Position numbers and translations under genes: made by a program. Positions 17,809 through 27,817 of a stretch of 64,000 bases of DNA are shown here, in pieces; position 1 is the first letter of the stretch; each line of letters begins with the position of its first letter. The stretch comes from Candidatus Bathyarchaeota archaeon. GTDB lineage: Archaea > Thermoproteota > Bathyarchaeia > Bathyarchaeales > Bathycorpusculaceae. Below the pieces are notes generated by a model. The model worked only from the letters and a program-made list of their open reading frames with translations, made no database searches and was not told where the DNA came from. The stretch spans positions 1-64,000 of the forward strand of contig JAMDCQ010000002.1 in the NCBI GenBank assembly GCA_023488905.1, in the 5' to 3' direction.

Positions 17809-19053
17809 ATGCGTTTCTCGGGGCTTTTCCGCGGGGACCAAGCTGTCCTTAGAGGCAACTTCCTACTCATAACAATCAGCTGGATAATCATGTTCACGGC
17901 GCAGCCGATTCCCGACACCTACGCCAGCCTCTTCTACCTCCACCTCGGCGCCAACGAACTGCTGCTCTCCATCATGGGCTTCGCGGGGTCTATTGCTGTG
18001 GCGTTGGTGCAGTTTCCAGGTGGGTATTTGGCGGATAAGCATGGCAGACGGCGCCTCATCGTCACCATGACTTTTGGGATAGCCATCGGCAGCTTATTCT
18101 TCGTCTTTGCGCCCTCATGGCCCTTTATCCTCATAGGTTTGCTTGTGCAGAACGTGTGCTCGATTTATGGTCCTGCCCTGATGGCTATGGTTATTGATTC
18201 GCTGCCTGCGGAGAATCGTGGGGCGGGGTTCAGTTTTCAATCTGTTGTAAGCACAATTGTTCTGTTGCCTGCGCCGATCATCGCTCAGTATCTTGTGGTT
18301 ACTTTCGAGTTTGATTTGGGTATGCGTATAGCCTACTCGCTAACCTCTATTGCGTACTTTACCATAGCCATTCTAAGGTTGAAGCTCACCGAAACCTTGC
18401 CGCCAAACGGCGAAGACAAAAAAATCAGCTTCCTCGGAGCATTGCGGAGTTATCCTACCGCGGTAAAAGAAAGCATCCGCGTGTGGAGTAAGGTTCCCAA
18501 ATCCGCCTTCAACCTCTTCATAGCCATTATCGTAGCAAACGGCTTTGTTGTGAGCTGCCAGACCTATTTTGTAGTCTACGCCACCAAAGTACTCAACATG
18601 TCGTTGGAGCAGTGGGCGCTCGTCACGGCGTTTAGGTACTTAACCATAGCCATTCCCGCCATAATCGCAGGGTTCAGCATGGATACTTTTGGAAGAAAAC
18701 GCTTCCTGATACTGGGATACTTGCTCTATATACCTGGCATGCTGCTGTTCATTAACGCGGATTTCAATATGCTTTTGTTGTCTTTTTTCTTCTTCGGCTT
18801 GGGCAACATTCTGCAACTTAACAGCTACCAAGTGCTCATGGGCGACCTTGTCCCCCGCAACCTACGCGGCACAGTTATGGGCTGTTTGAATTTCTTCATG
18901 TTCATTTTTCAAGCGATTCTATACATTATTGTGGGCCAAATCTACGTCAATGTCTCGCCGCAACTGCCATTCATCTTGTTTGCTGCAACCATGATTCCGC
19001 TCTCAGTTTTTGTTTATTGGCGGGTCCACGAACCAAAAGTCAGAGAGGCATAG
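17809..19053 (+). CDS. Major facilitator superfamily transporter
   Basis: The 414-residue protein has about 11-12 membrane segments. MFS motif A is in the loop after TM2 (GGYLADKHGRRRLI) and a second copy is in the middle loop (FSMDTFGRKRFL), as expected for the two six-helix halves. The substrate cannot be inferred; the family includes drug, sugar and metabolite carriers. asnS follows 77 bases downstream on the same strand but is unlikely to be functionally linked. Confidence 0.85.
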   Translation: MRFSGLFRGDQAVLRGNFLLITISWIIMFTAQPIPDTYASLFYLHLGANELLLSIMGFAGSIAVALVQFPGGYLADKHGRRRLIVTMTFGIAIGSLFFVFAPSWPFILIGLLVQNVCSIYGPALMAMVIDSLPAENRGAGFSFQSVVSTIVLLPAPIIAQYLVVTFEFDLGMRIAYSLTSIAYFTIAILRLKLTETLPPNGEDKKISFLGALRSYPTAVKESIRVWSKVPKSAFNLFIAIIVANGFVVSCQTYFVVYATKVLNMSLEQWALVTAFRYLTIAIPAIIAGFSMDTFGRKRFLILGYLLYIPGMLLFINADFNMLLLSFFFFGLGNILQLNSYQVLMGDLVPRNLRGTVMGCLNFFMFIFQAILYIIVGQIYVNVSPQLPFILFAATMIPLSVFVYWRVHEPKVREA

Positions 19054-19130
19054 ACGCGCAGCCGCGGATTTCTTAATCGATAGGCATTTAGGGTTGAAGA
19101 GAAGTATAGTCTGCAAATAGTTGATGCACG

Positions 19131-20414
19131 ATGGCACTGGTGAAAATAAGCCAAATCCTAGAAGGTAAATGCACAGAACAGAAAGTCACCGTTCGCGGCT
19201 GGGTGTACCGCAAACGTGAAGGAAAAGCACTCATATTCCTAGTAATCAGAGACTCCACAGGAGTCATCCAATCAACAATCAAAAAAGACAGCCCCTGCTG
19301 GAACGACGCCCAAAAACTCACAATCGAATCCTCACTCATACTAACAGGAACCGCCCGAGAAGACACACGCGCACCCGGCGGATTTGAAATCGGCGCAGAA
19401 GCCATCGAAACCGTGGGCTTAGCCGAAAACTTCCCAATCAGCAAAGATAAAAGCGAAGAATTCATCCGCGACATGCGCCACCTCTGGCTCCGAAGCAGAA
19501 AAATGAACCTCGTCATGAAAGTCCGCGCCGAAGTTCTAGAGGCAGCACGCGAATACTTCAAAAAACAAACTTTCACCGAAGTTTCCCCGCCCATGTTCAT
19601 CTCTGCAGCAGTCGAAGGAGGCTCAACCCTGTTCGCCCTGAAATACTTCGAGCAGGAACTCTACTTAACACAGAGCAGCCAGCTTTATCTGGAGATTTTG
19701 ATGTATTCGTTGGAGAATGTTTACTGTATTGCGCCCTCGTTCCGAGCGGAGAAAAGCCGAACGATTCGCCACCTCACAGAGTACTGGCATATGGAGGGCG
19801 AATGGGCGTTTGCAGACATGAACGACCTGATGGCTTTTGAAGAGGGCTTAATGGCTCACATCTGCCAAACCGTAGCTGCAAAATGCGAAAAGGAATTCAA
19901 AGAATTAGGCGCCGACATCGAAAAAGTCAAAGCCGTCAAAACGCCTTTTCCAAGAATCACCTACAAAGAAGCCATCCAACGCCTCAAACCCAAAAACCCA
20001 GCTTTAGACTGGGGCGCTGACCTCGGGTACGAAGACGAAAAAGTCCTCGCCGAAGACTTCGGAAAACCCTTCTTCGTTTACGATTACCCCACAGCCATCA
20101 AAGCGTTCTACTGTAAAACCTACAAAGATCACCCCGAAGTCGCCATGTCAGTGGATATGATGGTGCCGCGCATCGGCGAGATCAGCACTGGCGGCGCAAG
20201 AGAAGACAACAAAGACTTGCTGATTCAGCGTATGAAGGAGCAGGGATTGAAGCCTGAAGATTACGAGTGGTACCTTGACCTCAGAAGATACGGCACTGTA
20301 CCGCATGTTGGCTTCGGCATGGGGCTTGAGCGACTCTTAGTGTGGATGCTGGATTTAGAAAACATCATCGACGCCATACCCTTCCCAAGAACCACAAGAC
20401 GGTTCTATCCCTAA
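19131..20414 (+). CDS. asnS: Asparaginyl-tRNA synthetase
   Basis: The 427-residue class IIb synthetase has an N-terminal OB-fold (VRGWVYRKREG...FLVIRDSTG), motif 2 (FRAEKSRTIRHLTEYWHMEGE) and motif 3 (GFGMGLERLLVWML). The VEGGSTLF loop and the HLTEYWH segment favour asparagine over aspartate specificity. A paralogous AspRS would be expected elsewhere in the genome. A closely related asparagine synthetase-type paralogue cannot be excluded by eye. Confidence 0.88.
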   Translation: MALVKISQILEGKCTEQKVTVRGWVYRKREGKALIFLVIRDSTGVIQSTIKKDSPCWNDAQKLTIESSLILTGTAREDTRAPGGFEIGAEAIETVGLAENFPISKDKSEEFIRDMRHLWLRSRKMNLVMKVRAEVLEAAREYFKKQTFTEVSPPMFISAAVEGGSTLFALKYFEQELYLTQSSQLYLEILMYSLENVYCIAPSFRAEKSRTIRHLTEYWHMEGEWAFADMNDLMAFEEGLMAHICQTVAAKCEKEFKELGADIEKVKAVKTPFPRITYKEAIQRLKPKNPALDWGADLGYEDEKVLAEDFGKPFFVYDYPTAIKAFYCKTYKDHPEVAMSVDMMVPRIGEISTGGAREDNKDLLIQRMKEQGLKPEDYEWYLDLRRYGTVPHVGFGMGLERLLVWMLDLENIIDAIPFPRTTRRFYP

Positions 20415-20425
20415 CACCTTTCTTT

Positions 20426-21136
20426 TTAGGTGTAACCTGTAAAAAACTCAAGCTTCAGCCTGTCTTTGCTTAAGCCTAGATTCTCAATTAACGCCTGCAT
20501 TGCTTTCACCATTGCTGGGGGTCCGCAAGAATAGAAAACGTAGTCTTTGTAATCTGGGAGTTCTTTCTTTATCATGTCTTGGTTTATGTTGCCTGTTAAA
20601 CCTGTCCAGTCTGGTGTTGCCTCGTTTACGGTGAAGTTTACTTTTAAGTTGCGGTTCTTTCGGGCGAGTTCTTCGAGTTCCTCTCGGAACGGTATGTCGC
20701 TTGGTGTTCGACAAGAAAAAAACAATACAATTTGGCTGCTTAATCCTTTGTCGGTGGCGTTCTTGCATATGCTGATGAACGGGGTTATTCCTATGCCGCC
20801 TGCCAGCAAGGCAATTTTGGGGTATTCGCCTTCGAAGGTGAATTTTCCATAGGGTCCATCGATTTGCACCCAATCCTCTGCTTTTGCGGCTCTGAGCGCA
20901 TCTGAGTATTCGCTGTCGCTTAATCGTTTGGTGAATTCGATGTGGTTTTTTTCGGTGGGGCTGCTGCTGTAGCTGAAGTGATGGATTAACTCTTTGCCCT
21001 GATGGCGTAGCGTGACAAAAAAGTATTGTCCAGCTTTGTAGTCAAGTTCGGCTGGGCGGGGAAACCTAAAGCTTGTTATGCTTGGAGTGCGCGGGATGAC
21101 GCTTTGGAATGTGGTTTCGTACTTCAATGTAGCCAC
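20426..21136 (-). CDS. FAD/NAD(P)-dependent oxidoreductase (ferredoxin reductase-like)
   Basis: The 236-residue protein has the two-domain layout of the ferredoxin-NADP reductase family. The FAD domain has HHFSYSSSP, the NAD domain has LAGGIGITPFISI, and the C terminus has YSCGPPAMVKAM, the conserved CGPP nicotinamide-site motif. There is no N- or C-terminal [2Fe-2S] domain, so the electron partner must be a separate protein. It is transcribed divergently from a membrane protein gene. Confidence 0.85.
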   Translation of the reverse strand: MATLKYETTFQSVIPRTPSITSFRFPRPAELDYKAGQYFFVTLRHQGKELIHHFSYSSSPTEKNHIEFTKRLSDSEYSDALRAAKAEDWVQIDGPYGKFTFEGEYPKIALLAGGIGITPFISICKNATDKGLSSQIVLFFSCRTPSDIPFREELEELARKNRNLKVNFTVNEATPDWTGLTGNINQDMIKKELPDYKDYVFYSCGPPAMVKAMQALIENLGLSKDRLKLEFFTGYT

Positions 21137-21235
21137 CTAAAACAGGTTTCTAGAGTGCCGCAACTACATTAGAACTTTTTGTTTAGGCAAATCTTTGAAA
21201 AGAATATATGGCGTAGTCCGCGTAGAATTAGCCTG

Positions 21236-21790
21236 ATGATGCAATACCAAGCGCCGCTGAAGCTGAGAGTAAAAGACTACTTTAGGAGTCATGAGGTTTC
21301 GCTTGGGCTGTTTTTAGCTTCATATGGCGTATTCTACCTCACTGTGGTCATCATGGGCGGCTGGTCGCCGTCAGATTGGGGCAAAGACACCTTCGATGCG
21401 CCTGTCTCCGCAGTCCAATCCCTCATCCCCCGCAGCTACATAGCGCCCCTCTTCTTCGTCACAAGCATCCCCACCCTAATCATCGGAGCAACAATCCTTT
21501 GCGCCATCAGCGTGCGGGCACTTCGCTCAGGCTCGGCAGTGGACGAGCACATCGCCATTGTTCTGACTGCGTTTGGGTTTGCCTACCAAATTGTGGGTGC
21601 TTGGCCTCTTCAGAGTATGGTTGATTTGCCTTGGCAGTGGCAGAAGCAGATTATGAGTTTTGGACCTGTTTTCGGGTGGGGGCTTTATGTGTTGAGTTGG
21701 GTTGTGTTGGCTGTTGGCGGCGTCTCGCTGTATGTGCATAGCAGAAATTACCATCGGGAGCACTCTGACTTTTCTGTTTTAAATGAATAA
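21236..21790 (+). CDS. Four-helix membrane protein of unknown function
   Basis: The 184-residue protein has about four membrane segments, starting near residues 23-40, 67-90, 103-125 and 140-165. Between the first two is an outside-type loop with GGWSPSDWGKDTFDAPVSAVQSLIPRSY. A TATA-like element (GAATATATGG) lies about 35 bases before the tandem ATGs at 21236 and 21239. I do not recognise the family. Confidence 0.65.
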   Translation: MMQYQAPLKLRVKDYFRSHEVSLGLFLASYGVFYLTVVIMGGWSPSDWGKDTFDAPVSAVQSLIPRSYIAPLFFVTSIPTLIIGATILCAISVRALRSGSAVDEHIAIVLTAFGFAYQIVGAWPLQSMVDLPWQWQKQIMSFGPVFGWGLYVLSWVVLAVGGVSLYVHSRNYHREHSDFSVLNE

Positions 21791-21982
21791 AGTTTTTCAT
21801 TGCTTTTGTTCAGAGGTTCGATGTGAGCTTTCATTGTTAGTTATTCGTCTAGACTTCTTTATTATTATTGATCGTTCATACATGCCTTTGTAAAATACCT
21901 GTTGTTTTGTCAGATTACAATCGAAATGCCTGTAACACCTATATACCTGATGATAAAGTATTATGGGGAGCGAGGGAAAGAA

Positions 21983-24733
21983 GTGGCTAAGGTTTGGCAC
22001 AGCGAAAACACTGAATCCGTAATGAATGAACTAAACGTCACCAACAGTGGATTGACTTCACAGGAAGCAAAACAACGCCTAACACAATATGGACCCAACG
22101 AACTAAAAAAAGAAAAAGGCAAATCGCCGCTGAAGCTCCTATTAGGTCAATTCACAAACGTTCTTATGATTATCCTACTCATCGCCATCGGCCTCTCCAT
22201 CGCGGTAGGCGAAGTAGCCGACGCTCTCATCATCTTAGCCATCGTCGTCGCCAGCGCAGTCCTGGGCTTCACACAAGAATACCGAAGCGAAAAAGCCGTT
22301 GAAGCCCTCAAAAAGATGACTGCACCCACAGCTAACGTTATCCGCGACGGAAAAGAAACAAGGATTCCCGCCGTGGAGCTTGTCCCAGGCGACATAGTTG
22401 TTCTCTACACTGGCGACAAGATTCCCGCAGATGCCAGACTTATAGAAGCCTTCACCATGAAAACCGATGAGGCGCCTCTAACTGGCGAATCTGCACCCGT
22501 TGACAAATCAACCTCGGCGTTGCCTGAGCAAACCCAGCTAAATGACCGCGACAACATGGTCTTCTCTGGAACAGTCGTGGTTTACGGCAGAGGCAAAGCC
22601 ATAGTCACCAACACCGGTATGACTACAGAGTTCGGCAAAATCGCCGCGATGGTTCAGTCGGCTCCACAGGAAAAGACGCCGCTTGAAAAACGCATGGCTG
22701 GCGTCGGCAAATGGATCGGTCTCTTCGCCGTTGTCATCGCCATAAGCGTGGGCGTAGTCGGCATAGTTGTTGAAGGACGCGACATCGTTGAGATGGTGCT
22801 TTGGGCAATCAGCCTCGCAGTTGCAGCGGTTCCCGAAGCATTACCCGCCATAATAACCGGTGCACTCGCCATCGGCATGTACCGTATGGCCAAAGTAAAC
22901 GCCATAGTCAAACGTCTCCCAGCAGTAGAAACGCTTGGCAGCACCAGCGTAATCTGCAGCGACAAAACAGGCACCCTAACCAAAGGCGAAATGACAGTTC
23001 AACGCATCTACGTCAACGACAAATCCGTTAAAGTCACCGGCATAGGTTACTCTCCAGAAGGCGACTTCTTCTTAGATGACAAAGAAATAAAACCAGACGA
23101 AGCCTTAGAGCAGCTACTCAAAGTTGCCGTCTTATGCAACGATTCTGGTTTAGAGAAGGATGTTAAAGCTGGGAAGTGGGTTGTGAAAGGCGACCCAACC
23201 GAAGGCGCCTTGGTCGTTGCCGCCGAGAAAGCAGGCATCAAAAAAGAATCTCTCGACCGACGAGAAAACCGCGTCGCCGAAATACCATTCTCGTCTGAGC
23301 GCAAACGCATGACCACCATACACCAAGTCGACGGCAAATATGTTGCCTACATGAAAGGCGCACCCGAAATAGTCTTGGGCAAATGCAGTAAAATCCTGCT
23401 CAACGGCAAAGTGCAAATCCTAACCAAAGAAGTCATCCAGAAACACCACAAAATGACCGAAACCATGGCGCAGCAAGCACTCAGAAACCTTGGGTTTGCC
23501 TACAAAGAACTCCCGGCAAGCATAAAGGAATTCAATGAAGAAATCGAAGAAGACTTCATTTTCGTCGGTATAACTGGCATGATTGACCCGCCGCGATCAG
23601 AAGTTAAAGACGCCATAAGTATCTGTCGAAAAGCAGGCATACGCGTCGTCATGATTACAGGCGACCACAAACTCACCGCCACAGCCGTCGCAAAAGAACT
23701 CACATTGCTGGGCGACAACGTCGAAGAAGGACAAGTGCTAACAGGCGACGACCTCGAAAAAATGACTGACGAGCAGCTTGAAGCTGTAGTTGAAAAAGTC
23801 GTCATTTACGCCCGTGTAGCTCCTGAACACAAATCCCGAATCGTCAAAGCATGGAAGAAGAAAGACCAAGTCGTCGCAATGACCGGCGACGGCGTCAACG
23901 ATGCCCCAGCACTCAAAATGAGCGACATCGGCATAGCCATGGGCATATCAGGCACAGAAGTCAGCAAAGAAGCCGCCGACATGGTTCTCGCAGACGACAA
24001 CTTTGCAAGCATCGTTAAAGCGGTGCGCGAAGGCAGAGAAATCTATGACAACATCAAAAAATACCTAACCTACCTACTCCAATGCAACATCATGGAAATC
24101 CTAGTAATGTTCATCGCCGTGGTCAGTGTACCCTACATCGCCCGCTGGATGTCGCCAGGTTCAGATATGGAGCTGATAGGTAGCTCAGCCATAGCTCTAA
24201 CCGCTGTGCAAATACTCTGGATTAACCTCGTCACTGACGGCTTACCTGCCATCGCGTTAGGCGTTGACCCAGGTGACCCTGATTTGATGGATCGAAAGCC
24301 GCGCAAGCCAACCGAGAGCATATTCACAAGAGACGTCAAAGTTTACCTCGTTGCTGTTCCCTTATTAACGTCTGCGCTCCTGTTGACGGCTTACTTCCTG
24401 CATACGCCCTGGGTAAATGAAGATATGTTGCTGGCGGCACGTACACAACTGTTCACCGCAATGATCGCCATAGAATTAACCATAGCCATCTCGGCGCGCT
24501 CGTTCAAGTACCCGATTTTCAAAGTCGGCGTATTCAAGAACAAGTACCTCTGGATAGCAGTGCTCTCATCGTTTGCCTTGCAGCTTGTGGTCCTCTACAC
24601 CCCTGGAGTTCAGGAGCTATTCGATGTACACACACCAGAACTAATCGACTGGGCTGTTGCAGCTCTATATGCCGCTATAGTCTTTACAACGCTTGAAGTC
24701 GGCAAGTACGTTACAAGCAGACGCAAAAAATGA
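21983..24733 (+). CDS. P-type cation-transporting ATPase (Ca2+-ATPase-like, P2A)
   Basis: The protein has the full P-type set: an N-terminal cation-ATPase domain, TGES in the actuator domain, the phosphorylation site DKTGTLTKGE, a nucleotide-binding MKGAPE and the hinge MTGDGVNDAPAL. TM4 has AAVPEALPA, where Ca2+ pumps usually have PEGLP. Five or six helices follow at the C terminus. The ion is probably Ca2+ but other divalent or monovalent cations are possible. GTG 21983 has GAGG seven bases upstream. In-frame TTG and ATG codons at 21902, 21926 and 21950 lie in the promoter-like stretch (CTATATACC). Confidence 0.9.
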   Translation: MAKVWHSENTESVMNELNVTNSGLTSQEAKQRLTQYGPNELKKEKGKSPLKLLLGQFTNVLMIILLIAIGLSIAVGEVADALIILAIVVASAVLGFTQEYRSEKAVEALKKMTAPTANVIRDGKETRIPAVELVPGDIVVLYTGDKIPADARLIEAFTMKTDEAPLTGESAPVDKSTSALPEQTQLNDRDNMVFSGTVVVYGRGKAIVTNTGMTTEFGKIAAMVQSAPQEKTPLEKRMAGVGKWIGLFAVVIAISVGVVGIVVEGRDIVEMVLWAISLAVAAVPEALPAIITGALAIGMYRMAKVNAIVKRLPAVETLGSTSVICSDKTGTLTKGEMTVQRIYVNDKSVKVTGIGYSPEGDFFLDDKEIKPDEALEQLLKVAVLCNDSGLEKDVKAGKWVVKGDPTEGALVVAAEKAGIKKESLDRRENRVAEIPFSSERKRMTTIHQVDGKYVAYMKGAPEIVLGKCSKILLNGKVQILTKEVIQKHHKMTETMAQQALRNLGFAYKELPASIKEFNEEIEEDFIFVGITGMIDPPRSEVKDAISICRKAGIRVVMITGDHKLTATAVAKELTLLGDNVEEGQVLTGDDLEKMTDEQLEAVVEKVVIYARVAPEHKSRIVKAWKKKDQVVAMTGDGVNDAPALKMSDIGIAMGISGTEVSKEAADMVLADDNFASIVKAVREGREIYDNIKKYLTYLLQCNIMEILVMFIAVVSVPYIARWMSPGSDMELIGSSAIALTAVQILWINLVTDGLPAIALGVDPGDPDLMDRKPRKPTESIFTRDVKVYLVAVPLLTSALLLTAYFLHTPWVNEDMLLAARTQLFTAMIAIELTIAISARSFKYPIFKVGVFKNKYLWIAVLSSFALQLVVLYTPGVQELFDVHTPELIDWAVAALYAAIVFTTLEVGKYVTSRRKK

Positions 24734-25353
24734 GTGCGCTTTGAAACGGTTTATGCCGTAAAAGCTTTTCTTTTTATTTTTTAAAACTGCCTTTTTTATT
24801 TACAGTAGCTTAAAAGTTTTTTCTGCTTGCAGAAGTCACCCCAACCAGCTTGCAGTCACCTAAGCCCGCTGAATCCAAAAGCCCGCCCAAAGCCGCATTC
24901 TTGTGGCGCCAATTCGCCTTTAAATAAGGGAGGGGAGGTCAGCTTTGAGAGGTCGCGTGGTTTTTGATGTTGCTTGTTTGTTCAGTGAACTGGTGGTTGA
25001 ACTTCTGTTTGTGCCTTTATATAAGGGGGGCTATAGAAAAAAATCGCAGCTGACCCTGCCTCAAGCTGCCTCGCCAAGCGGAACTGCTTGCGGAAAACGC
25101 CACGACCAGCTTGCATATGCTGCTTAAGCCTAAACCCAAAAAAGCAGTCGCCTGCACAGGCGGCTGGAAGAATAAGCAAGAGGAGCCCACAGCAACTACT
25201 AAAACTATATTTTTGACCTACCGATAATAAGGGTTCTTTTTCTAAAGTCGGCATCTAAACTGGCTTAAACCTGAATAAAACTCTGGTTGTGTTGGTAGCG
25301 CAAAAGTTAGATAACAAAAAAGAAAAAGTGCGAGTGTTTGTACACTCGATTTG
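24734..25353. other. Intergenic region between convergent genes, repeat-bearing
   Basis: The first 180 bases hold T-rich tracts after the ATPase stop, which could end transcription. The alpha/beta repeat pair fills 24915-25055. Short frames on both strands are repeat-derived, and none has a convincing ribosome-binding site. Confidence 0.5.
24915..25055 (+). repeat. Alpha/beta repeat pair, second full copy
   Basis: The alpha motif GCCTTTAAATAAGGGAGGGG then AGGTC is at 24916-24940, with the GGTCGCGTGG tail at 24951-24960. The beta motif (GCCTTTATATAAGGGGGG, then CTATAG, an A-run, TCGCAGCTGA) begins at 25013. This copy gives an uninterrupted alpha site for comparison with the interrupted one at 41121-41450. 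Confidence 0.75.
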
Positions 25354-26691
25354 TCAGCACTTATGTTCCCGATAAACTAACGCGAGCACCACTGCAACAA
25401 CACACATCACGGCTGCAGGGATAAACGCGTACAGGAAACTCATGCCCGCATCCTGCACTAAACCAGCCAAAATTGGCCCAACAATGCCGCCTATGCCATA
25501 AGACGTAAAGAGGAACCCATAGTTTAACGCAAGATTTTCTGCTCCAAACGAGTCTGCACAGCTAGCAGGGAACAATGCGAAGTTACCGCCGAAGTTAAAG
25601 CCTATCAATGCCGCCACAACGTAGAAAAGCAGTGGGTTTGATGTTGTGTAGAAGAATACTGACATCATTGCTGCTTGGAATACAAACATACCGAGGAGTG
25701 CTTTGCGTCGTCCTATTCTGTCTGAGACTTGTCCCCAAGCAATTCGTCCTGCACCGTTGAAAATCGGCAAACAAACAGCTGCGCCGATAACTGCAAAGTC
25801 CGTTGCTTCGGTTAAAGTGAAGCCGCTTGCGATGAATCCATCAGTCGAGCTTTTGGCGAAGTTCTGAACGTTACCGATTACCATGAGACCCGCGAGAGCA
25901 CCAATGAGGAACATCATCCAAAGGATGTAGAAGTTTTTTGATTTAAGCATCTGTTTAGGTTTGAGTGAGATTATACACGGTTTACCCGCAGTGGCTTGTG
26001 GCGGATTCCATCCTTTTGGTTTCCAACCCGCAGGTGGATTTTTCATGGTTAGTGAGCCCATGAGTACAAGGACTAAAAAGACAATGCCGTAAACCAAGAA
26101 CGCAAAGTCTACGTTTGCAACGGTGTATGCATATGCGCCTGCTTGTATGCTAATTAAACCGCTAAATCCAAGAACACTAGGTGGATTCGCTAAAAGGATC
26201 CAGATAAATGCTCCAAACCCAAAACCAGCAACCGCAAGACCGCTGACTAAGCCCTTTTTGTCAGGGAACCATTTCACCGCCGTTGCAATCGGTACTACAT
26301 AGGCAAGTCCGATACCTGCACCAGCCAGAACACCGATGAAGATTAATTTTCCTATAAAACTTGCGCCCATAAAAGAGGCAAGGACGTAACCCAAACCGAG
26401 CAAGACACCTCCGAGTAATGCCACTTTCATCGGGCCCAGCTTAATCTGCAGCCGACCACCAATTATGGTAAAAATGGCGAAGACCAGAAGACCTACACTG
26501 AAAATAGCCTGGGTTTCTGTTTTACTAAAGCCAAATTCGCTGGGTGCAGCAGTTGAGCCTTGCAGGGGACCGGTGAATGCAGACCACGCATAAATCGCTC
26601 CTAGCGCAAGTTGTATCAGAATGCCGCCAACAACAATGACCCACCGATTCATAACTTTTTGTTCAAGTGTTGAATTATTGGGGGTAACCAT
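25354..26691 (-). CDS. OFA-family MFS transporter (oxalate/formate antiporter type)
   Basis: The protein of about 445 residues has twelve predicted membrane segments. N-terminal GAIYAWSAFTGPL and the glycine-rich AGAGIGLAYVVPI helix are typical of the oxalate/formate antiporter group. The middle loop carries MKNPPAGWKPKGWNPP, usual for these proteins before the second half. Substrates in the family are monocarboxylates and dicarboxylates. Being divergent from satP and close to acs suggests a carboxylate, possibly acetate or formate. ATG 26700 is nine bases upstream and also possible. Confidence 0.85.
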   Translation of the reverse strand: MVTPNNSTLEQKVMNRWVIVVGGILIQLALGAIYAWSAFTGPLQGSTAAPSEFGFSKTETQAIFSVGLLVFAIFTIIGGRLQIKLGPMKVALLGGVLLGLGYVLASFMGASFIGKLIFIGVLAGAGIGLAYVVPIATAVKWFPDKKGLVSGLAVAGFGFGAFIWILLANPPSVLGFSGLISIQAGAYAYTVANVDFAFLVYGIVFLVLVLMGSLTMKNPPAGWKPKGWNPPQATAGKPCIISLKPKQMLKSKNFYILWMMFLIGALAGLMVIGNVQNFAKSSTDGFIASGFTLTEATDFAVIGAAVCLPIFNGAGRIAWGQVSDRIGRRKALLGMFVFQAAMMSVFFYTTSNPLLFYVVAALIGFNFGGNFALFPASCADSFGAENLALNYGFLFTSYGIGGIVGPILAGLVQDAGMSFLYAFIPAAVMCVVAVVLALVYREHKC

Positions 26692-26858
26692 GTAATTCAC
26701 TTAGCGCAAGACTCTTTGTGTTCTTAATTAAATCTCTTTCGTTTTATGATTTCTGCACATTGATTAAGCGAAAGTTTTAACATACCAGTCGATTTAATTC
26801 CTCTTCTGGGAAGTGAATGTTGCTTGTCAGACTATGCTTAAGTGTTCAGCAATGGAAT

Positions 26859-26869
26859 AGTATATATTT
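26859..26869 (+). promoter_or_regulatory. TATA box of the satP-like gene
   Basis: AGTATATATTT lies about 40 bases before the ATG at 26906, and GGGG sits at 26894-26897 as a ribosome-binding site. The divergent OFA gene has its own A/T-rich upstream stretch. Confidence 0.5.
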
Positions 26870-26905
26870 CCAAGACATGTATGAGTGTAAAAAGGGGAAA
26901 TATGA

Positions 26906-27481
26906 ATGAGTATTAAATTAGCTAACCCTGCACCTCTTGGGCTTTTAGGCTTTGGTTTAACTACCGTTCTATTGAACCTGCACAACGCTGGCTTGTTCCA
27001 GCTTGATACGATGATTCTCGCCATGGGTTTAGCGTACGGTGGATTAGCACAGGTTATCGTTGGCGTCATGGAATACAAAAAAGGCAACACATTCGGCACA
27101 GTAGCTTTCAGCTCTTACGGCCTCTTCTGGTGGTCGCTTGTTGCTCTTCTATTACTGCCAAAAATCACTTTCATTACTGGGCTCGCTACACCTTCTAACA
27201 CTGCAATGGCTGCATACTTCTTCATGTGGGGCTTATTCACGTTTGCGATGTTCTTTGGTACTCTGAAAAAGAATCGTGCACTGCAATTCGTATTCGGAAG
27301 CTTATTCGTATTGTTCTTCTTGTTGACTGCGAGAGAGTTGATGGGTAATCCAGTGTGGTTCAACAATATTGTCGGCATTGAAGGTGTAATCTGCGGAGCT
27401 AGCGCTGTATATCTAGCGTTTGCGGAAATTCTCAACGAAGAGCATCAGAAAACAGTTTTGCCCATCTGTCCAGTTAAGTAA
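26906..27481 (+). CDS. GPR1/FUN34/YaaH (SatP) family acetate transporter
   Basis: The 191-residue protein has six predicted membrane segments and the family signature NPAPLGL at residues 7-13 before TM1. Members are hexameric channels for acetate and succinate. ATG 26906 follows AAGGGG. The neighbours (an OFA carrier upstream, acs downstream) support acetate uptake or release. The short C terminus ([14 protein letters not shown]) is charged. Confidence 0.9.
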   Translation: MSIKLANPAPLGLLGFGLTTVLLNLHNAGLFQLDTMILAMGLAYGGLAQVIVGVMEYKKGNTFGTVAFSSYGLFWWSLVALLLLPKITFITGLATPSNTAMAAYFFMWGLFTFAMFFGTLKKNRALQFVFGSLFVLFFLLTARELMGNPVWFNNIVGIEGVICGASAVYLAFAEILNEEHQKTVLPICPVK

Positions 27482-27482
27482 A

Positions 27483-27515
27483 AGAGTTTTTACTCTCTTT
27501 TTTCTTTATTTCTTA
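27483..27515 (+). terminator. Hairpin and T-rich tract after the satP-like gene
   Basis: AGAGT-TTTT-ACTCT forms a small stem just after the stop and is followed by runs of T. Archaeal terminators mostly depend on T tracts, so the stem may be incidental. Confidence 0.4.
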
Positions 27516-27817
27516 CTTTAACCACGTTTTTCATAAAACCGATCATTTCAAAATACGCTAAACGAAGTATTTTTGCGGAAACAGTGAAATTTCCTTCCAA
27601 AAAATTAAAAGTTAAAGCACTTTAAGCATCAATTTAAATCTATAGAAAAACCCTGAAACCGAATTGTTGTAAGTCGTATTTTTGCTCCATCCAAATATAA
27701 AAACATAAACTATGGGCTACATCAAAAAAACACCAAATCTTTTTTCAATTTTACACTAACAGTTTAAAAAAACTTATATTCAGTCAGGCATATTGTGCAA
27801 GCCATCAGGATGAGAAT